Assembly: GCA_034509925.1 (NCBI GenBank)
Contig: CM067533.1
Span: 4,092,035 to 4,156,034, forward strand
Reading direction: 5' to 3'
DNA length: 64,000 bases
Origin: Hirudinaria manillensis
Lineage: Eukaryota > Annelida > Clitellata > Hirudinida > Hirudinidae
The translations under genes were made by a program, and so were the position numbers. This document shows, piece by piece, positions 53,221-64,000 of this stretch. Every line of letters starts with the position of its first letter. Position 1 is the first letter of the stretch. The notes beneath the pieces are model-generated. The model was not told the DNA's origin and searched no databases. It saw nothing but the letters and a program-made list of their open reading frames with translations.

Positions 53221-54784
53221 CAGTGCGTGTCATAAGGTTGGGACACCTACGTTTTTTATCCATAATTTTGTTTATATAAGTCATATATAAACCATTTATT
53301 TATATGATATGTAGATGTTCATTAGCTACTGGGAGATAGACTATATTTTGTAATTTAAGCAAAAAACTGGAAATATGATAAAAAGTGAAAGTCGGTGAAC
53401 CTCATATGAAAGCAAAAATCTTTATTTTTCCGGTTAAAACAAACGTTTAAAATCTAAAATAAATAAAGCTGACAATGTGTTTTGTCATTCTTTTTTTAAA
53501 TACTTCCTGAACTCGATCTTTCATTGATTTCAACAAGAGTTTCAGCCTCTTATTGTCCAACTTTATCATCTCCTCGCTCAGACATTTTTTGCAATTCAAA
53601 GTGCTAGGTTTTTGCCTTGATTATTGAGCAATCCCAACACATTTCAGTAGGAATTTGGGCCGGAAGTCGAATCAGACCACTTTAAGACATAAATTCTTCT
53701 TCTGGAAAATAACCTTTTTTGGTATTGTGATGTGGATGGAACCATTATTTTGTTAAAAGATAACCTTATCCATTTTAAATCTAATGTATAGGCATAGGAG
53801 GTATTTTTTTATAATTTAAACACATTCTGAGCAATTTTGTTTCCCCTTTAAGACCACCACATCTGATGAACCAAGAGAAGAAATGGCAGCCCAACAATGA
53901 CCTCCAAAATTTCTTTTCAAGAGTGATTTTAGGGGCTTCTGACATTATGTCAATAACATTTGGACCCATATGGACTGTCAAACTTAAAATGTTTCTCATC
54001 TGAAAAATTGCAATGCTCCAAATCACATTCAAACTCATCATCTCTTCGAGCCAATTCAATCAAATCCTTTTGTGATGTTTTGTCAAGAATGTCTTCTACT
54101 GGCGCTTTCTATACTTTAAAAATCGACTTCTCCGAAGGTATCTACATATTGGAGACTTGATTAAATTCACTTTCAACTTTTTTTCAAGCCCCGTTGAAGA
54201 GAATTCTCCCTTGCAAGCTTCACGAACAAGAAGACTCTTCTGACGATGATCCAGTGTTCGAGGTCTTCCTTATACTTAGGTGGTTCTATAACTACCTGGA
54301 TCCTTTAACAATCATCTGACAACATTTCTGGAACATTTAAACACTTTTGAAATTTCAGAAAATGACTTTATTTAGCTCATTTAATACCTTAATTTGTCCT
54401 TTCTCCATTTCAGCAAGAATCCAATTATAATAAGCTTAACTAGCATTTTTTTATTTAATCCAATAATTATTTAACATTACCCTTTATATATGTAACCTTA
54501 TTATAATATCCACTAGTAGTGGTCCATGTAATAAAATGCTATTTCCTGCACAGGAAGAGACACCATCCTTAATCTTTGAAACGCCTCTAAACAACATCAA
54601 AGGGATTTTTCCAAGTAGTGTCATTCATATCCAAATTATGCTTCGCAAACATATTGAAATTTTATTAAGCGAGAATAGAAGCATGAAATAATTGAAACTT
54701 TGGACAATTGTACGCTACGGATTTTCAGAAAACTAGACAAAATGTAAAACTTTAGCCCCTGTCCCAACCTTATGACACGCACTC
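53221..54784 (-). mobile_element. Mariner-type DNA transposon nested in gag (1,564 bp)
   Basis: The left end CAGTGCGTGTCATAAGGTTG is repeated inverted at the right end (positions 54762-54784), with only the outermost base differing. TA flanks both sides (53219-53220 and 54785-54786). Element plus one TA is 1,566 bp, a multiple of three, so the gag frame is the same before and after it. A decayed transposase lies on the minus strand. Confidence 0.9.
53800..54099 (-). pseudogene. Mariner-type transposase fragment, broken by stops
   Basis: From 54099 the minus strand reads DKTSQKDLIELARR, then CDLEHCNFSDEKHFKFDSPY. The SDEKHF motif with the first catalytic Asp lies at 54003-53986. A TGA follows within a few residues, then HNVRSP, a TAA stop, and GGHCWAAISSLGSSDVVVLK, all in the order found in intact relatives. 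The stops and the missing downstream catalytic residues show that it is dead. Confidence 0.82.
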
Positions 54785-55186
54785 TATCTCTTTGGACAAC
54801 ATGATGAAAGTGGCACTCATGTTTGAGTCGATCCAAAGCAATTGCGAAATAATCGACAATACCAGCGATATCTGCAGACTCACAAAGCCCACATTGGGGA
54901 AACAGGAGGGAAAGGAATGTCGGAATTGTGGCCAACATCATGGGCCAAGATGCCCAGCCGAAGGGAGGGTGTGCAGAAGGTGTGGGAAAGGCAACCACTT
55001 CGAGAAGGTCTGCCTTGCCAAGACAATCAGCAGTATAGAAAGTCAAAGGCATACTTTTGTAATAGACTCCTTAGAATGTCAACCCTTCAAAGGACCAAAG
55101 CGGTCATGCGCCCCCCCCCCCCCCCAAGTACACTGTGGAAACTGTGGGAGAAGGCATCCACCAAAGAAATACCCAGCAAGCAGTGA

Positions 55187-55504
55187 TCATCCTGTGGCAA
55201 ACAAAATCATTATGTAAAATGTTGCAGAACCTCACAAGCTGGAAAGCAATTACAACAGGTTCGGGAAAAGTCCAAGAAAAATCATGACCTGCACCACACA
55301 ACGCAGCATCGAGTCCTCAGTCCTGGCACTAGAGTGAGATTCAGGACATACAGTGGATGGAGGAAAGGAGAAGTTAAGGCTAACGAGGGATCCGGAGGTA
55401 CAGAGTGGCGACAGATAGCGATCAAGAGTTCATCCGGAATAGAAGATTCATATTTCCGACGCACAAACCGGAGCGGCAAAATTACAACATCTTCCGAGGA
55501 ATGA
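55187..55504 (+). pseudogene. Scrap of the pol C-terminal tail of the LTR element
   Basis: The frame at 55292 reads LSPGTRVRFRTYSGWRKGEV and later DSYFRRTNRSGK. This resembles the short basic tail after integrase in Ty3/Gypsy pol proteins, which often contains a VRF...GxW...YRRNRR pattern. It lies directly after the third gag knuckle, so nearly all of pol was deleted in between. The family assignment of this scrap is by pattern only. Confidence 0.55.
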
Positions 55505-55597
55505 TTCCCGAATGCAGAAATTAGAACTACATGGAATTTAAGGATTGTGAAACCCTCAGCCCGTTAATCTTTCAAGTGAAAAAGCTTGAGTGGGAGA

Positions 55598-55775
55598 TGT
55601 TATATAATTGAATAATTAAATTGCATAATAATATGATTTATTATGTAATATAATTCTACGTACAATTCATAGTCTTTTGGGACGCAGGTCCACATGGATT
55701 TGTTAATAAACGCGGGGCCACACGAAATTGACCAGCAATCGCTTGGACTATACGTCGCGATTCGAAAACATAACA
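55598..55775 (+). repeat. 3' LTR (178 bp)
   Basis: It begins TGTTATATAATTG straight after a purine tract and ends CATAACA before the AATCC target duplication. An AATAAA at about 55706 is the likely LTR poly(A) signal. Confidence 0.85.
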
Positions 55776-55780
55776 AATCC

Positions 55781-56995
55781 TATTAATAATTGTGGATCCT
55801 TAATATTTGGAATTTTTAATATCCTTTGTATGCGACATTCGTTAAAATTGACTGATCAGTTTATGCAATTTCTGAGCCTCCTTTCAGAGGCATATCGAGG
55901 ACGTCCAGGGCAAAACTCCCAAGTTTGCGCTCCTTCCCGGCATGCCAGTGTTTATCTTTTGGTACCCAGTAGCGTCTTACAATCGCAAATAGCAGCTCTT
56001 CCTCGTTAACATCAGTGGAATAAAAGTTTCCAAAAATCTAAGCACGACGGAGCTTTGACGGAGGACATACTGAACATCCAGATCTTCACTCCTAAGAAGT
56101 ATTTGTTTTCGGTTAAATCGTTTAACCTGTAGACCGCATGCATATGATCCAATCAACAGCTTTGCAGCAGACGTTGGCCAAAACAGCAGTTTTTATTGTG
56201 TTAATAAGTATGCACACCAGTTTTCATTAACGGATTCAATACATAATCCATCAAATCCATCGTTGATACTTTAAGCCCCTTTGGCGCCCCCAGCCACCGG
56301 CGCCTGGGTTTAATGTCCCGGCTGCAACCCCTCGCTACGCCGCTGTATCTTTTGTAGAACTAATTTAAACACAGTAACAAGTATCTTGTAAATTTCGTTT
56401 ACCAAAAATTCATTTTGTCTAATGTAATTTTTATAAACATTAAATTCACAGAGCTTGATTTTGACATGTTTTACACAATGTTGATGTGAGTCAGTCACGA
56501 AATTCAAAGTTTAAAAGTTAACATTCTTTTTTTTTTAGCAATTTAGCGTCCAAGTCAATTACTTCTAGTTCATGAAGACAATTCCGCACTGTGAATGAAT
56601 TCTTTTATTACTTTTTTATGCACACAACCATATCAATGCCATAATTTATGATTTTTCTACCCATTTGGGGATCCTTTTGAACAGCGGCTAGATTAATGGC
56701 CTAGATCTACTGCATATATCTGGATCTACATGGCGATATCTTAATTACATTCTTATTGATTTGATGTGCTGGATTCATTGGTTTTGAGATTTACCCGTAA
56801 AACTTTTACGATGGTTCGCTACACTTTATTGATCTGCATATAAAATAGCCTTAAAAAACTTTGAAAGAAAAATCTAAAGAAATTGGACTTCAGCGGATAT
56901 TTATTTGGCATTTGTTTTTTTAAACTTCGAAGGACGTACTGAATATTTTGGGAACCGGATTTCATATCTGTTTCGAACAATTCTTCATCTTAGCC
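55781..56995. other. Intergenic region and PRDM 3' flank
   Basis: Mostly AT-rich. A GC-rich patch at about 56275-56345 (GGCGCCCCCAGCCACC and following) looks like the end of an unidentified repeat. The PRDM gene's 3' UTR should begin at 56995 and run leftward. I see no other gene. Confidence 0.4.
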
Positions 56996-59900
56996 TTAAT
57001 TTTTTGATGATGTGTGAGTTCTTCTGACGTGGCTGTCATGAGCAGCATGAGATGCGAAAGTCCTTCCACAGTATCTGCACTAAAATGTAATATTTTACAT
57101 GTTTTAGTTCAGAGTTTACTAGGACGAAAACTATTTAAAATTAAACTAAAATTATGTTATGTGAATATTAAGACACAATATACTGTATATATGTAGCAAT
57201 TAAGTTACATTGAATGTAACAGGTCCAGGAATTCTTTTTCCTAATATCATTTTAGCCCTTCTATAACTTTTCATAGGCACTGTCCCGACCAAGCTCATTT
57301 ATCTTTCATAATAAAATTACCACGAACAATGTTTGTTTTGTATCTGAGAATGATGCTTTAATTAACGGATTCAATACAAACAATCTGGTTGCCTCTTTTT
57401 TAATATCATGGCAATTGATCCCGTCAATAAATTACAACTAAACTTTAATTTTAAAATGACTGGAATAAACGAACATTAAAAATCCAAATGATGCGAGTTA
57501 CCATACACCGAACACTTTTTAGGTTAAAATGATCTTACTTAAAATGACCTTGATGATAAAACATACCGCTTTTTATTTTTAGTAACAAAATAAACTTTAT
57601 TTTTTAATTTTTAATATTTAGGAAATATCATAAAAATAACATTCTAAAATAACGAGAACGTTTCCTTTAACTTAATATAAAAGTTTTAATAGTGCCAAAT
57701 TGACCCCGTAGATTAGAGATCATTATTAAAAAAGAAAAGGAATATTTATATATTATTTTATTTATACATTATAACGAGATTTTACAAGTTTTTAATTATC
57801 CTATGAAATCCATATTTTTCAAGATGTTTAAAATGTGATGAAATGAAGTACACATTGGTTTACCTATTGTTACCTGGGTATAATTCAAACATTTGTATGA
57901 TAACATTATTTTTTTCAAGTGTCTAAATATTGATAAAAGCAAAACAAACTGTAATCAATCCTAGTCGCACATTTTGCGTATTCCTCGAGAGCAGGGGCGT
58001 GACTTTATCAGTTTATTTAGGATACACTTCACTTTGAGGCTATTTACTGTTTGATATTATTTAAACACACTCTGCTGAAGTAGACTCGCTATTTAGAAGA
58101 TATATTTATAGTGCCCACATAAACCACGAGAACACTCCATAATTTCCTGAAAACTCGATAAATATAAGTAAATATTATTTAATTTTATATGTTATGTCAT
58201 CTTATTGGTCTCAAAACATCCTTTAAATGAAAATTTGCAGAATAATCAGCAATATATTAATAAACAAAACATTTAAATTTCTTCAAAATAAAAATAAAAA
58301 TTTTTAATTTGTGAGTTATTGTCCCATGGTTTTTGTGCTCACTGTATATGGACTATAGTCTCTCAAAGTGCTATTTTGTTTTAAATATATTTAAAATATA
58401 ATTAATAAAAATATATTTAAATAATAACTTCGAAATCAAGTTTTAGTTTACTTTAAAATATTAGTCATTTTATGCAATGAAGATAATTGAGGTCAATATG
58501 TTGCTGCTAATGGAGCTTTAGTACCCATATTCCACTATAAGGCTAATAAATTTCCTGAATGTAACAGAAGTCTCCTAATATGACAACAAAAAGGACCCCG
58601 CGATGTACAGAGAATGCGAAAAGTGAAGCGCGATTTGTTAGAGAATTATGTACCCGTTTGCAACTCACAAGTACAGTGTGTCCGAACCTTAAGTATCTCT
58701 ATTCAAACTTGGATCTACTTGAGCTCATAGTATACCTTTTTTAAAAGTGTAGTTTTTTTTCTGATACATGCATGCATGCATAAAAACTGATTTCCATGTG
58801 AGAGAAAGTGATATAAACTCTGTTTCTATAACTATCAAAGTCTAACATAAAATCCACAAGCGTTTTCTGCGTACTGATCTGAGATTTTCCAAACTCGTAA
58901 AGATGATATAAAATTTATTTACTTGAAAAGGTTTTTCACCAGAGTGTTGACGTATGTGAGTCCTCAGTATACTTGATGCAGTAAATGCTTTCGTGCAAAA
59001 AGGGCACTCGTATGGACGTTCCCCGCTGTGTACCTAGAAATGTTGTGCATATGGGTGGGTCTCTATTAATATTAAAAATTAATTTCCATTTAAATTACTA
59101 AAATTAACTTAAAGAACTTCAAATTGAATGTTAAATGAATATTTAAATCATAATCAATTTAGATTTTACAAAAATTTTTACAAGATATGGTAACGATTTA
59201 TAAACAATGAATATTCGTTGGAATACAACTTTTTCACTTAGTCTTAAAACTAAGCCAATTTCATTTTAATTCGGCTTAAGTGAATCCTTATCACCAACTC
59301 GTGTATGCTTGTTAAGACTCGAAGATTGGCTGAAACTTTTTCCACAAAGTCTGCATTGATGTGGTCGGTGCTTCTCGTGTACGTGCAACACGTGAATTCT
59401 TAAGCGATCTCTTTTCTCGAAAGACCTACATTGATGCATTAATATTAAGTAATTCGGTGTAATGACATGTAAGGTGAAGACCAAATAAATTTCTTAATGT
59501 TAGAAGGTTTTTATTTTTATAAATTCTTGTATTGTAGTGTGACAATTCTTGTAATATGTGATTAAATCATTTTTTTTTCGAAAATGTCAAGTTCTTACCT
59601 TCCCAAATGGTTCTATATTAAAAAAACTATTTGAAAAGTATAGTAAAAATGTTTTATTATTTAAATCTATGTCCTGCAACTCGAGACTACATATGATGTA
59701 CAAAACAGAGGTGTAAAACATATGGTGTACGTAACAGAGGTCGTCATCGGTTTCACTAAGAAAATTAATTAAAATTATTTCATTTTAAAAACAGGTCTTA
59801 TTTAAATAGTTGAGGAGTTTTAGTAATCGAGAAGGTTTGCGATTAAGTCCTAGTTTTATGGTCCTTATTTTTCTTCTGACATTCCTAGAAATGGGATAAA

Positions 59901-62662
59901 ATACTGAAGGATCTAAGTTATTAGTACAAGTCAAAGTTACTCAAACAGTAACTAGTTACATCAATTATAGGTGTATTTACTATATCAAAGCAGTTCGTCC
60001 AATTTATAGTTATTTCAAGGTAAAATTCAGCACGTGTTTTTTTAATAGAAGAGTCTCAAAAAATCGATATAAACTGATGTGATATAAGGATGTGATGTCA
60101 TGCATATTCAGTTTTAAAAAAAATATAGCTTGATAATATTTGTGATATCATGTCGTTATGCTTGTTAACATCATTGATGAAGCTGGTTCAAATATATTGT
60201 AATAACCCGGGGTCCTCAAACTAATTATAGAAGGTCAGGTTTATTGAAAGTTGTTAGATGGCTTGGAAGATGTACGATGCTTAATTGATTAAGTCTTGAA
60301 ATCTGCTGTTTCTCTAACTCTCGCTCTACTTTCCGATACAAATCCATTTGTCGAGGTGCATAACCAAAGAGTCTGAATAGCAACAATTAATTAATTCTCA
60401 AATTATATTGCCACTAAATTTAATTAATTATTAAATTAATTAATCGGCAATATAATTTTAATTATTCTTCAATTTATTGGATCTAGGGATCCAACAATAT
60501 TTTATGTGATTTTAAAAAAGGGGAGGGGAGACACATTTTATTTGTGCTGACCAAACAAAAATTAACTTCGGAAATTTAAAAAAAAAAAGCTTAAAAGAGG
60601 CTAAACTTTAATAATTGTTGTAAAAATGCGACCAACCATCGGGAACATTTAAATTAAACTAGTTACAAAAATTATAAATTACATTTTGTGTATAATAATA
60701 TCGTAGAATCTACTTCCTAAATAGAAATACATCAACTCAAAATTCTAGTTACTTCAGTAACTAAAGTTACTGAATTATGCATTTATTTGTAACTTAGTTA
60801 CAGTCCTTCGTTATTCATTATTTGTACTCGTTAGTCACTTATGAAAACTAACGAAGTTGGTAACTTTTGTTGTAAGTAACGAGTTACTGTCCAGAACTAT
60901 TAAGGGAATTATGAACAAGTATTTCGCAGTCCATTTTATTGGTTTTTTTTTCTGCTGGACGTTTACGATGCTGTTGGGGCTTCATCATTTTAACAAAACC
61001 TTCAGCAACAGAACTAATAATACACCCGCTTTAAAAGTTAATTTCGGTAATTAATCAATTTAAGCGTTGAATTGAGTCAGCTGATAAATTGCTTTTTGGA
61101 TGATATAAACTCTTACAGTTCTAGAAATTATAATACGACACAAGCCTGTTTTTTTCAGCTGGTTTAGCGCATAAACTCCACATTAGTCAATATATACCAC
61201 TGAAATTTTCAGTAATTAAGTAAATTGCTATTTTTGCAAACTTTAAATTCAATCGGTTATGATTGTAATTGTAAATTACGAAATTGAGCAAAATTCTGGT
61301 CGGAAATAATGATATGACATCTATTGCTTGAGGCTTATTTTTCAAGCTTTAAAATGTCGATTAAAGGATAAAATTTGAAATTATAATTTTTGAAACTTTT
61401 TAAATATGTTAAAGTTCAAGCCACATTGTAATGCACTTTTTCAGGCTAGCAAGACACACTTAGAGGTTCAACAGAAATAAGTGAGGTGCTGGCTAATCAT
61501 GACTCGGTACGATTGAAACTCGCGATACTTCCGATCCAAACTAAAAACTCTATTTACGAAATCCTACTGATTCTATTTTTATCAATTTTCTCCTCCTAGA
61601 TATTCATTTTAATTATATCCTTTAATTTCCTTTCATTTTATTAGTTAACCGCTAGTTTTCTGTCGTGTGTCTGATGGTTTGTTTGTTAGTTCCCTTACAT
61701 CCTTTTGGGATAAAATCGTGCAAGTTAAAAATTGGTTAAATAAATGTAAATGTAAGTTTCAGACATGTCAGTGGCTGAACTTAATTTTTTTCAAAAGCTA
61801 AAACTTCGTTGGGCACCTCTAAATATGGCTAAATCTTACTTATGATTGGTTTGAATTATTTTTTTTTAAATGTCGAATTCATCTGGAAGTTCAGAGACAA
61901 AAATTTTACCTTCGAAAATAAGGGCCACCCTAGTGTACTAATGAGAAATATGTCCATTACGAATCACTAACTGATTAAGACTATTATAATAAAGTATATA
62001 TACTTATACACTAAATATTGTTATGTAACGTCAGTAACACACTTCTACATTTTGAAATCTAAGAAGCATCTGCCTACAATTGTTCTATTATAACATTTAC
62101 GGTTTGGAACATTGATGATCATGCTTTTTACTTCAACGATAATTTTGATGTAAGTTGATAAAGACTGTGTTTCTACCAGAAATAATCAAAGCACACCTTG
62201 GGCAGAGATGGCAAGGATATTTTCTATCACCATGGTCTACGCAACGAGTATATTTGAGATGCTTGTCTCTGTAGTATCGGTAGGCAAACACTTTGCCGCA
62301 TCTTTGACATTGATGTCCTAATTGATAAAAATATCTGTAAAAGGTCGATTAAAAACCAGATAAATTTTGGAAATCTAACCATTTGGATCGTAATCCTCCG
62401 CAAAGTCCTTGCTAAGTTGTGATTCGATACGTTTATCACTTCTAAAGAAGCTTCTGATATCTGTCTCGCATATAAATAATTCTTCTCCTGGAGCTATTAA
62501 TTTCGAAGTTTTCACAAAAATGTTGGAGTCACATTGAAGTCTTAGATTTGATCGGGAACAGCTTTCTGTTCTTCTGACGTAAGCGAGCCAAGAAAACGGA
62601 CTTGAAAATAATGACATAACAATGGAGCTGCTCAATGATGGTCCGCATCCCAGTTCATTCAC
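56996..62662 (-). CDS. PRDM14: PRDM14-like PR/SET-domain zinc-finger protein, C-terminal part (5' partial)
   Basis: Exons on the minus strand are 62662-62380, 62317-62197, 59425-59299, 59033-58923 and 57079-56996. Every junction is GT-AG and in phase, giving 241 residues and a stop. Exon A is the second half of a PR domain (SWLAYVRR, then [10 protein letters not shown]) joined to an acidic linker. Five zinc fingers follow: CQRCGKVF (last ligand Cys), [51 protein letters not shown] and [36 protein letters not shown] and the last two fingers are what I recall of PRDM14, a chromatin regulator of germ-cell and neural fate in other animals. The name comes from memory, not a search. The PR domain is probably not an active methyltransferase. 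Introns reach 2.8 kb. Upstream exons are not in view. Confidence 0.85.
58109..58344. mobile_element. Mariner-like MITE in a PRDM intron (236 bp)
   Basis: The left end TAGTGCCCACATAAACCACG and the inverted right end CAGTGAGCACAAAAACCATG are imperfect terminal repeats. TA lies outside both (58107-58108 and 58345-58346). The inside is AT-rich and non-coding. Confidence 0.55.
60400..60458. repeat. Perfect 13-bp inverted repeat with AT-rich loop
   Basis: AAATTATATTGCC (60400-60412) and GGCAATATAATTT (60446-60458) are exact complements, 33 bp apart. The loop is itself rich in TTAATTAA. It may be the core of a small palindromic element in the PRDM intron. Confidence 0.5.
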
Positions 62663-64000
62663 CTAAGGTTAATGAATTACAATGCAAAACATCTAAGATA
62701 TAACATTTTCTCAAATTTAAACGAAGGAAATGATTGACGTTATTAATAAAGTTCCGAGAAATTTTGTTTTTTATAGGCTTTCCATACCGTACTTAGTTCT
62801 GGTCTTGGCTGATCTAACTATAGATCATAACTGATTTCTGATGCATTAGAGAAATTCTTAATTTCTGACAATGAAAATTTATGGCTGGATATGTTGAAGT
62901 CTTCTTCACATGTTCCCCTTTTCAATTTTTACCTACCAAAATGGAGCTGGTTCTTGCTTCTAAAATTTTCTGTATTCATTAATTATGCTTACTGATAATT
63001 CCGATAGTAAATAAAATTGTGTATTTGAATATAATTAATGCTCCAATTTCAAAATAACGTCCTAACTAATCATGAAAGCCCTCTTGTGAAACAGTGTAAT
63101 GTCCTACTAAGACATGTGCTTACGCTTGTGTGTCTGTACCATCCATTTTTGTTAATATTTTTTTTTATTTAAAAAAAAATACATTATATTTACTTTATTT
63201 ATTATATATACTATATTTCAATTGAAATGGGCTTAGCTGGAAAGTAATTGCCCACCTTGCTCTAAATCATGTTCAGATGTCAATTGGAAAGAGCATTTGG
63301 GACGAGGCTTGTAGGCTTGTTTGCAAAACTTTAGTCTTTCAATTAATCGATTAGTCAAGATTAATCAATCAACTGTATAGCGCTGGCTTAATGAGGATTT
63401 TTCAAAAAAGAGAAAAAGAACAAATCAATGTTTGTGACAGCTGTTTTAAACTTTTGTTATGATAATCTTTTGCTATTAGGATAATTTTAATTCCGCTAAT
63501 TCACTTATTTGAAATGATTGTAACATTTTTTGTTTAGAACTTTTTGTCGTTAAATTTGATCTGAATACCAATGTATATGAGATAATGAACAAATATGAAT
63601 ATAAATCGTAATTCTCAATATCATACTTTTTAATCAGTATTTGGTAACGTTTCATTCAGTGCATGGTCAATTTAGTACCACCGTCAGCTTCAAATGAACT
63701 CGTGATAATTTTGATAGTTTATTTAAACTAAGGAATGCGAATAAAGCTATTGAAAAACACAGAGGATGCTCAACAAATTAAAAATATATTATGAAATTTG
63801 CTTAATTTTCAATCACATTTTTATATAACCTTCAAGTGGAAAGCAGGGCGTGAAGGCCATAGCAAAAATATATTATCCAGGAGGGAATCAAATGTAGTTT
63901 TTTTTTCAGGAAGATCTAATTTATTTTCGGTATATAGCCTCGACTGAATAACTGACATTGCTTTTAAAGCGAGTTCTGAAAAAGTTGATTTCAAATATTG
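62663..64000. other. Upstream PRDM intron or 5' region, nothing firmly recognised
   Basis: The AG acceptor at 62663-62664 shows that an upstream exon must exist. I could not place one in this AT-rich stretch. The missing N-terminal half of the PR domain is therefore probably beyond 64,000. Confidence 0.45.

Larger units (their letters stand above)
52740..55217 (+). pseudogene. LTR-element gag, interrupted by a stop codon and a mariner insertion
   Basis: The N-terminal part, with the LPPPPPLEL and AEAWRRWKSGYDTLY signatures of metazoan Ty3/Gypsy gag, has no ATG left. A TAA interrupts it at 52986-52988. The same frame continues to 53220, where the mariner element begins, and resumes at 54787 after it. 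Two zinc knuckles follow, CRNCGQHHGPRC and CRRCGKGNHFEKVC. A third, near 55131-55220, is degenerate: one Cys is lost and the frame shifts. Gag packages element RNA in autonomous relatives; this copy cannot. Confidence 0.85.
52660..55775 (+). mobile_element. Degenerate Ty3/Gypsy-type LTR retrotransposon
   Basis: The element starts TGTTAT and ends ATAACA, with a 5-bp AATCC duplication on both sides (52655-52659 and 55776-55780). In order it has a truncated 5' LTR, gag with CCHC knuckles, a scrap of the pol C-terminus, a purine tract GAGTGGGAGA (55588-55597), and a full 178-bp 3' LTR. Protease, RT, RNase H and integrase are missing. A mariner-type element is inserted in gag. Confidence 0.87.

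Noticed and set aside
58668-58695. Second mariner-like end (CAGTGTGTCCGAACC) at 58,674
   Set aside because: It has a TA before it and resembles an element end, but I found no inverted partner nearby.
63250-63330. Upstream PRDM exon on the minus strand
   Set aside because: A short open stretch ends in a plausible donor, but its phase does not fit the exon starting at 62662 and it has no PR-domain motif.

Overview
This is a eukaryotic, probably arthropod, nuclear window. The evidence is spliced genes with GT-AG introns, AT-rich DNA, TM2D2, PRDM and bZIP orthologues, a tRNA-derived SINE, and pogo/Tigger, mariner, Ty3/Gypsy and LINE remnants. A crustacean such as a copepod would fit, but the species is not determined by anything I can read.

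Bases 1 to about 43,354 are one head-to-tail tandem array. Its unit is about 1,724 bp and holds a single-exon gene on the minus strand. There are 25 complete genes, plus the 5' end of a 26th running off the left edge. Every copy encodes the same protein of 431 residues when counted from the first ATG. The protein has an AT-hook and no family I recognise. Each unit has its own core promoter (TATA box, GC box, E-box) and a nearly pure A/T 3' spacer. The only differences I see between complete units are in that spacer: homopolymer lengths, a few small deletions, and one A/C substitution that divides the units into two interleaved types. This array is the most unusual thing in the window and looks like a recently amplified or strongly homogenised, undescribed gene cluster.

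The right edge of the array (43,355-43,395) is a 41-bp diverged relic of a further unit. It is followed by a 5'-truncated, frameshifted non-LTR retrotransposon (43,396-44,835) on the minus strand.

From 45.5 kb on the DNA is ordinary AT-rich genomic sequence with three genes that I reconstructed from splice sites. TM2D2 (plus, 45,518-47,526) has five exons, 185 residues, and a SINE in its third intron. A small bZIP transcription factor of the ATF3/BATF/FOS type (minus, 49,018-50,941) has four exons and 148 residues, and is tail-to-tail with TM2D2. The third is the 3' part of a PRDM14-like PR/SET zinc-finger gene (minus, 56,996-62,662), whose 5' exons are probably outside the window.

Between the last two genes lie an internally deleted Tigger-like element (51,502-52,528) and a degenerate Ty3/Gypsy-type LTR element (52,660-55,775). 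A mariner-type element (53,221-54,784) is nested inside the gag of the LTR element. Each of these carries a visible target-site duplication. A small mariner-like MITE (58,109-58,344) sits in a PRDM intron.
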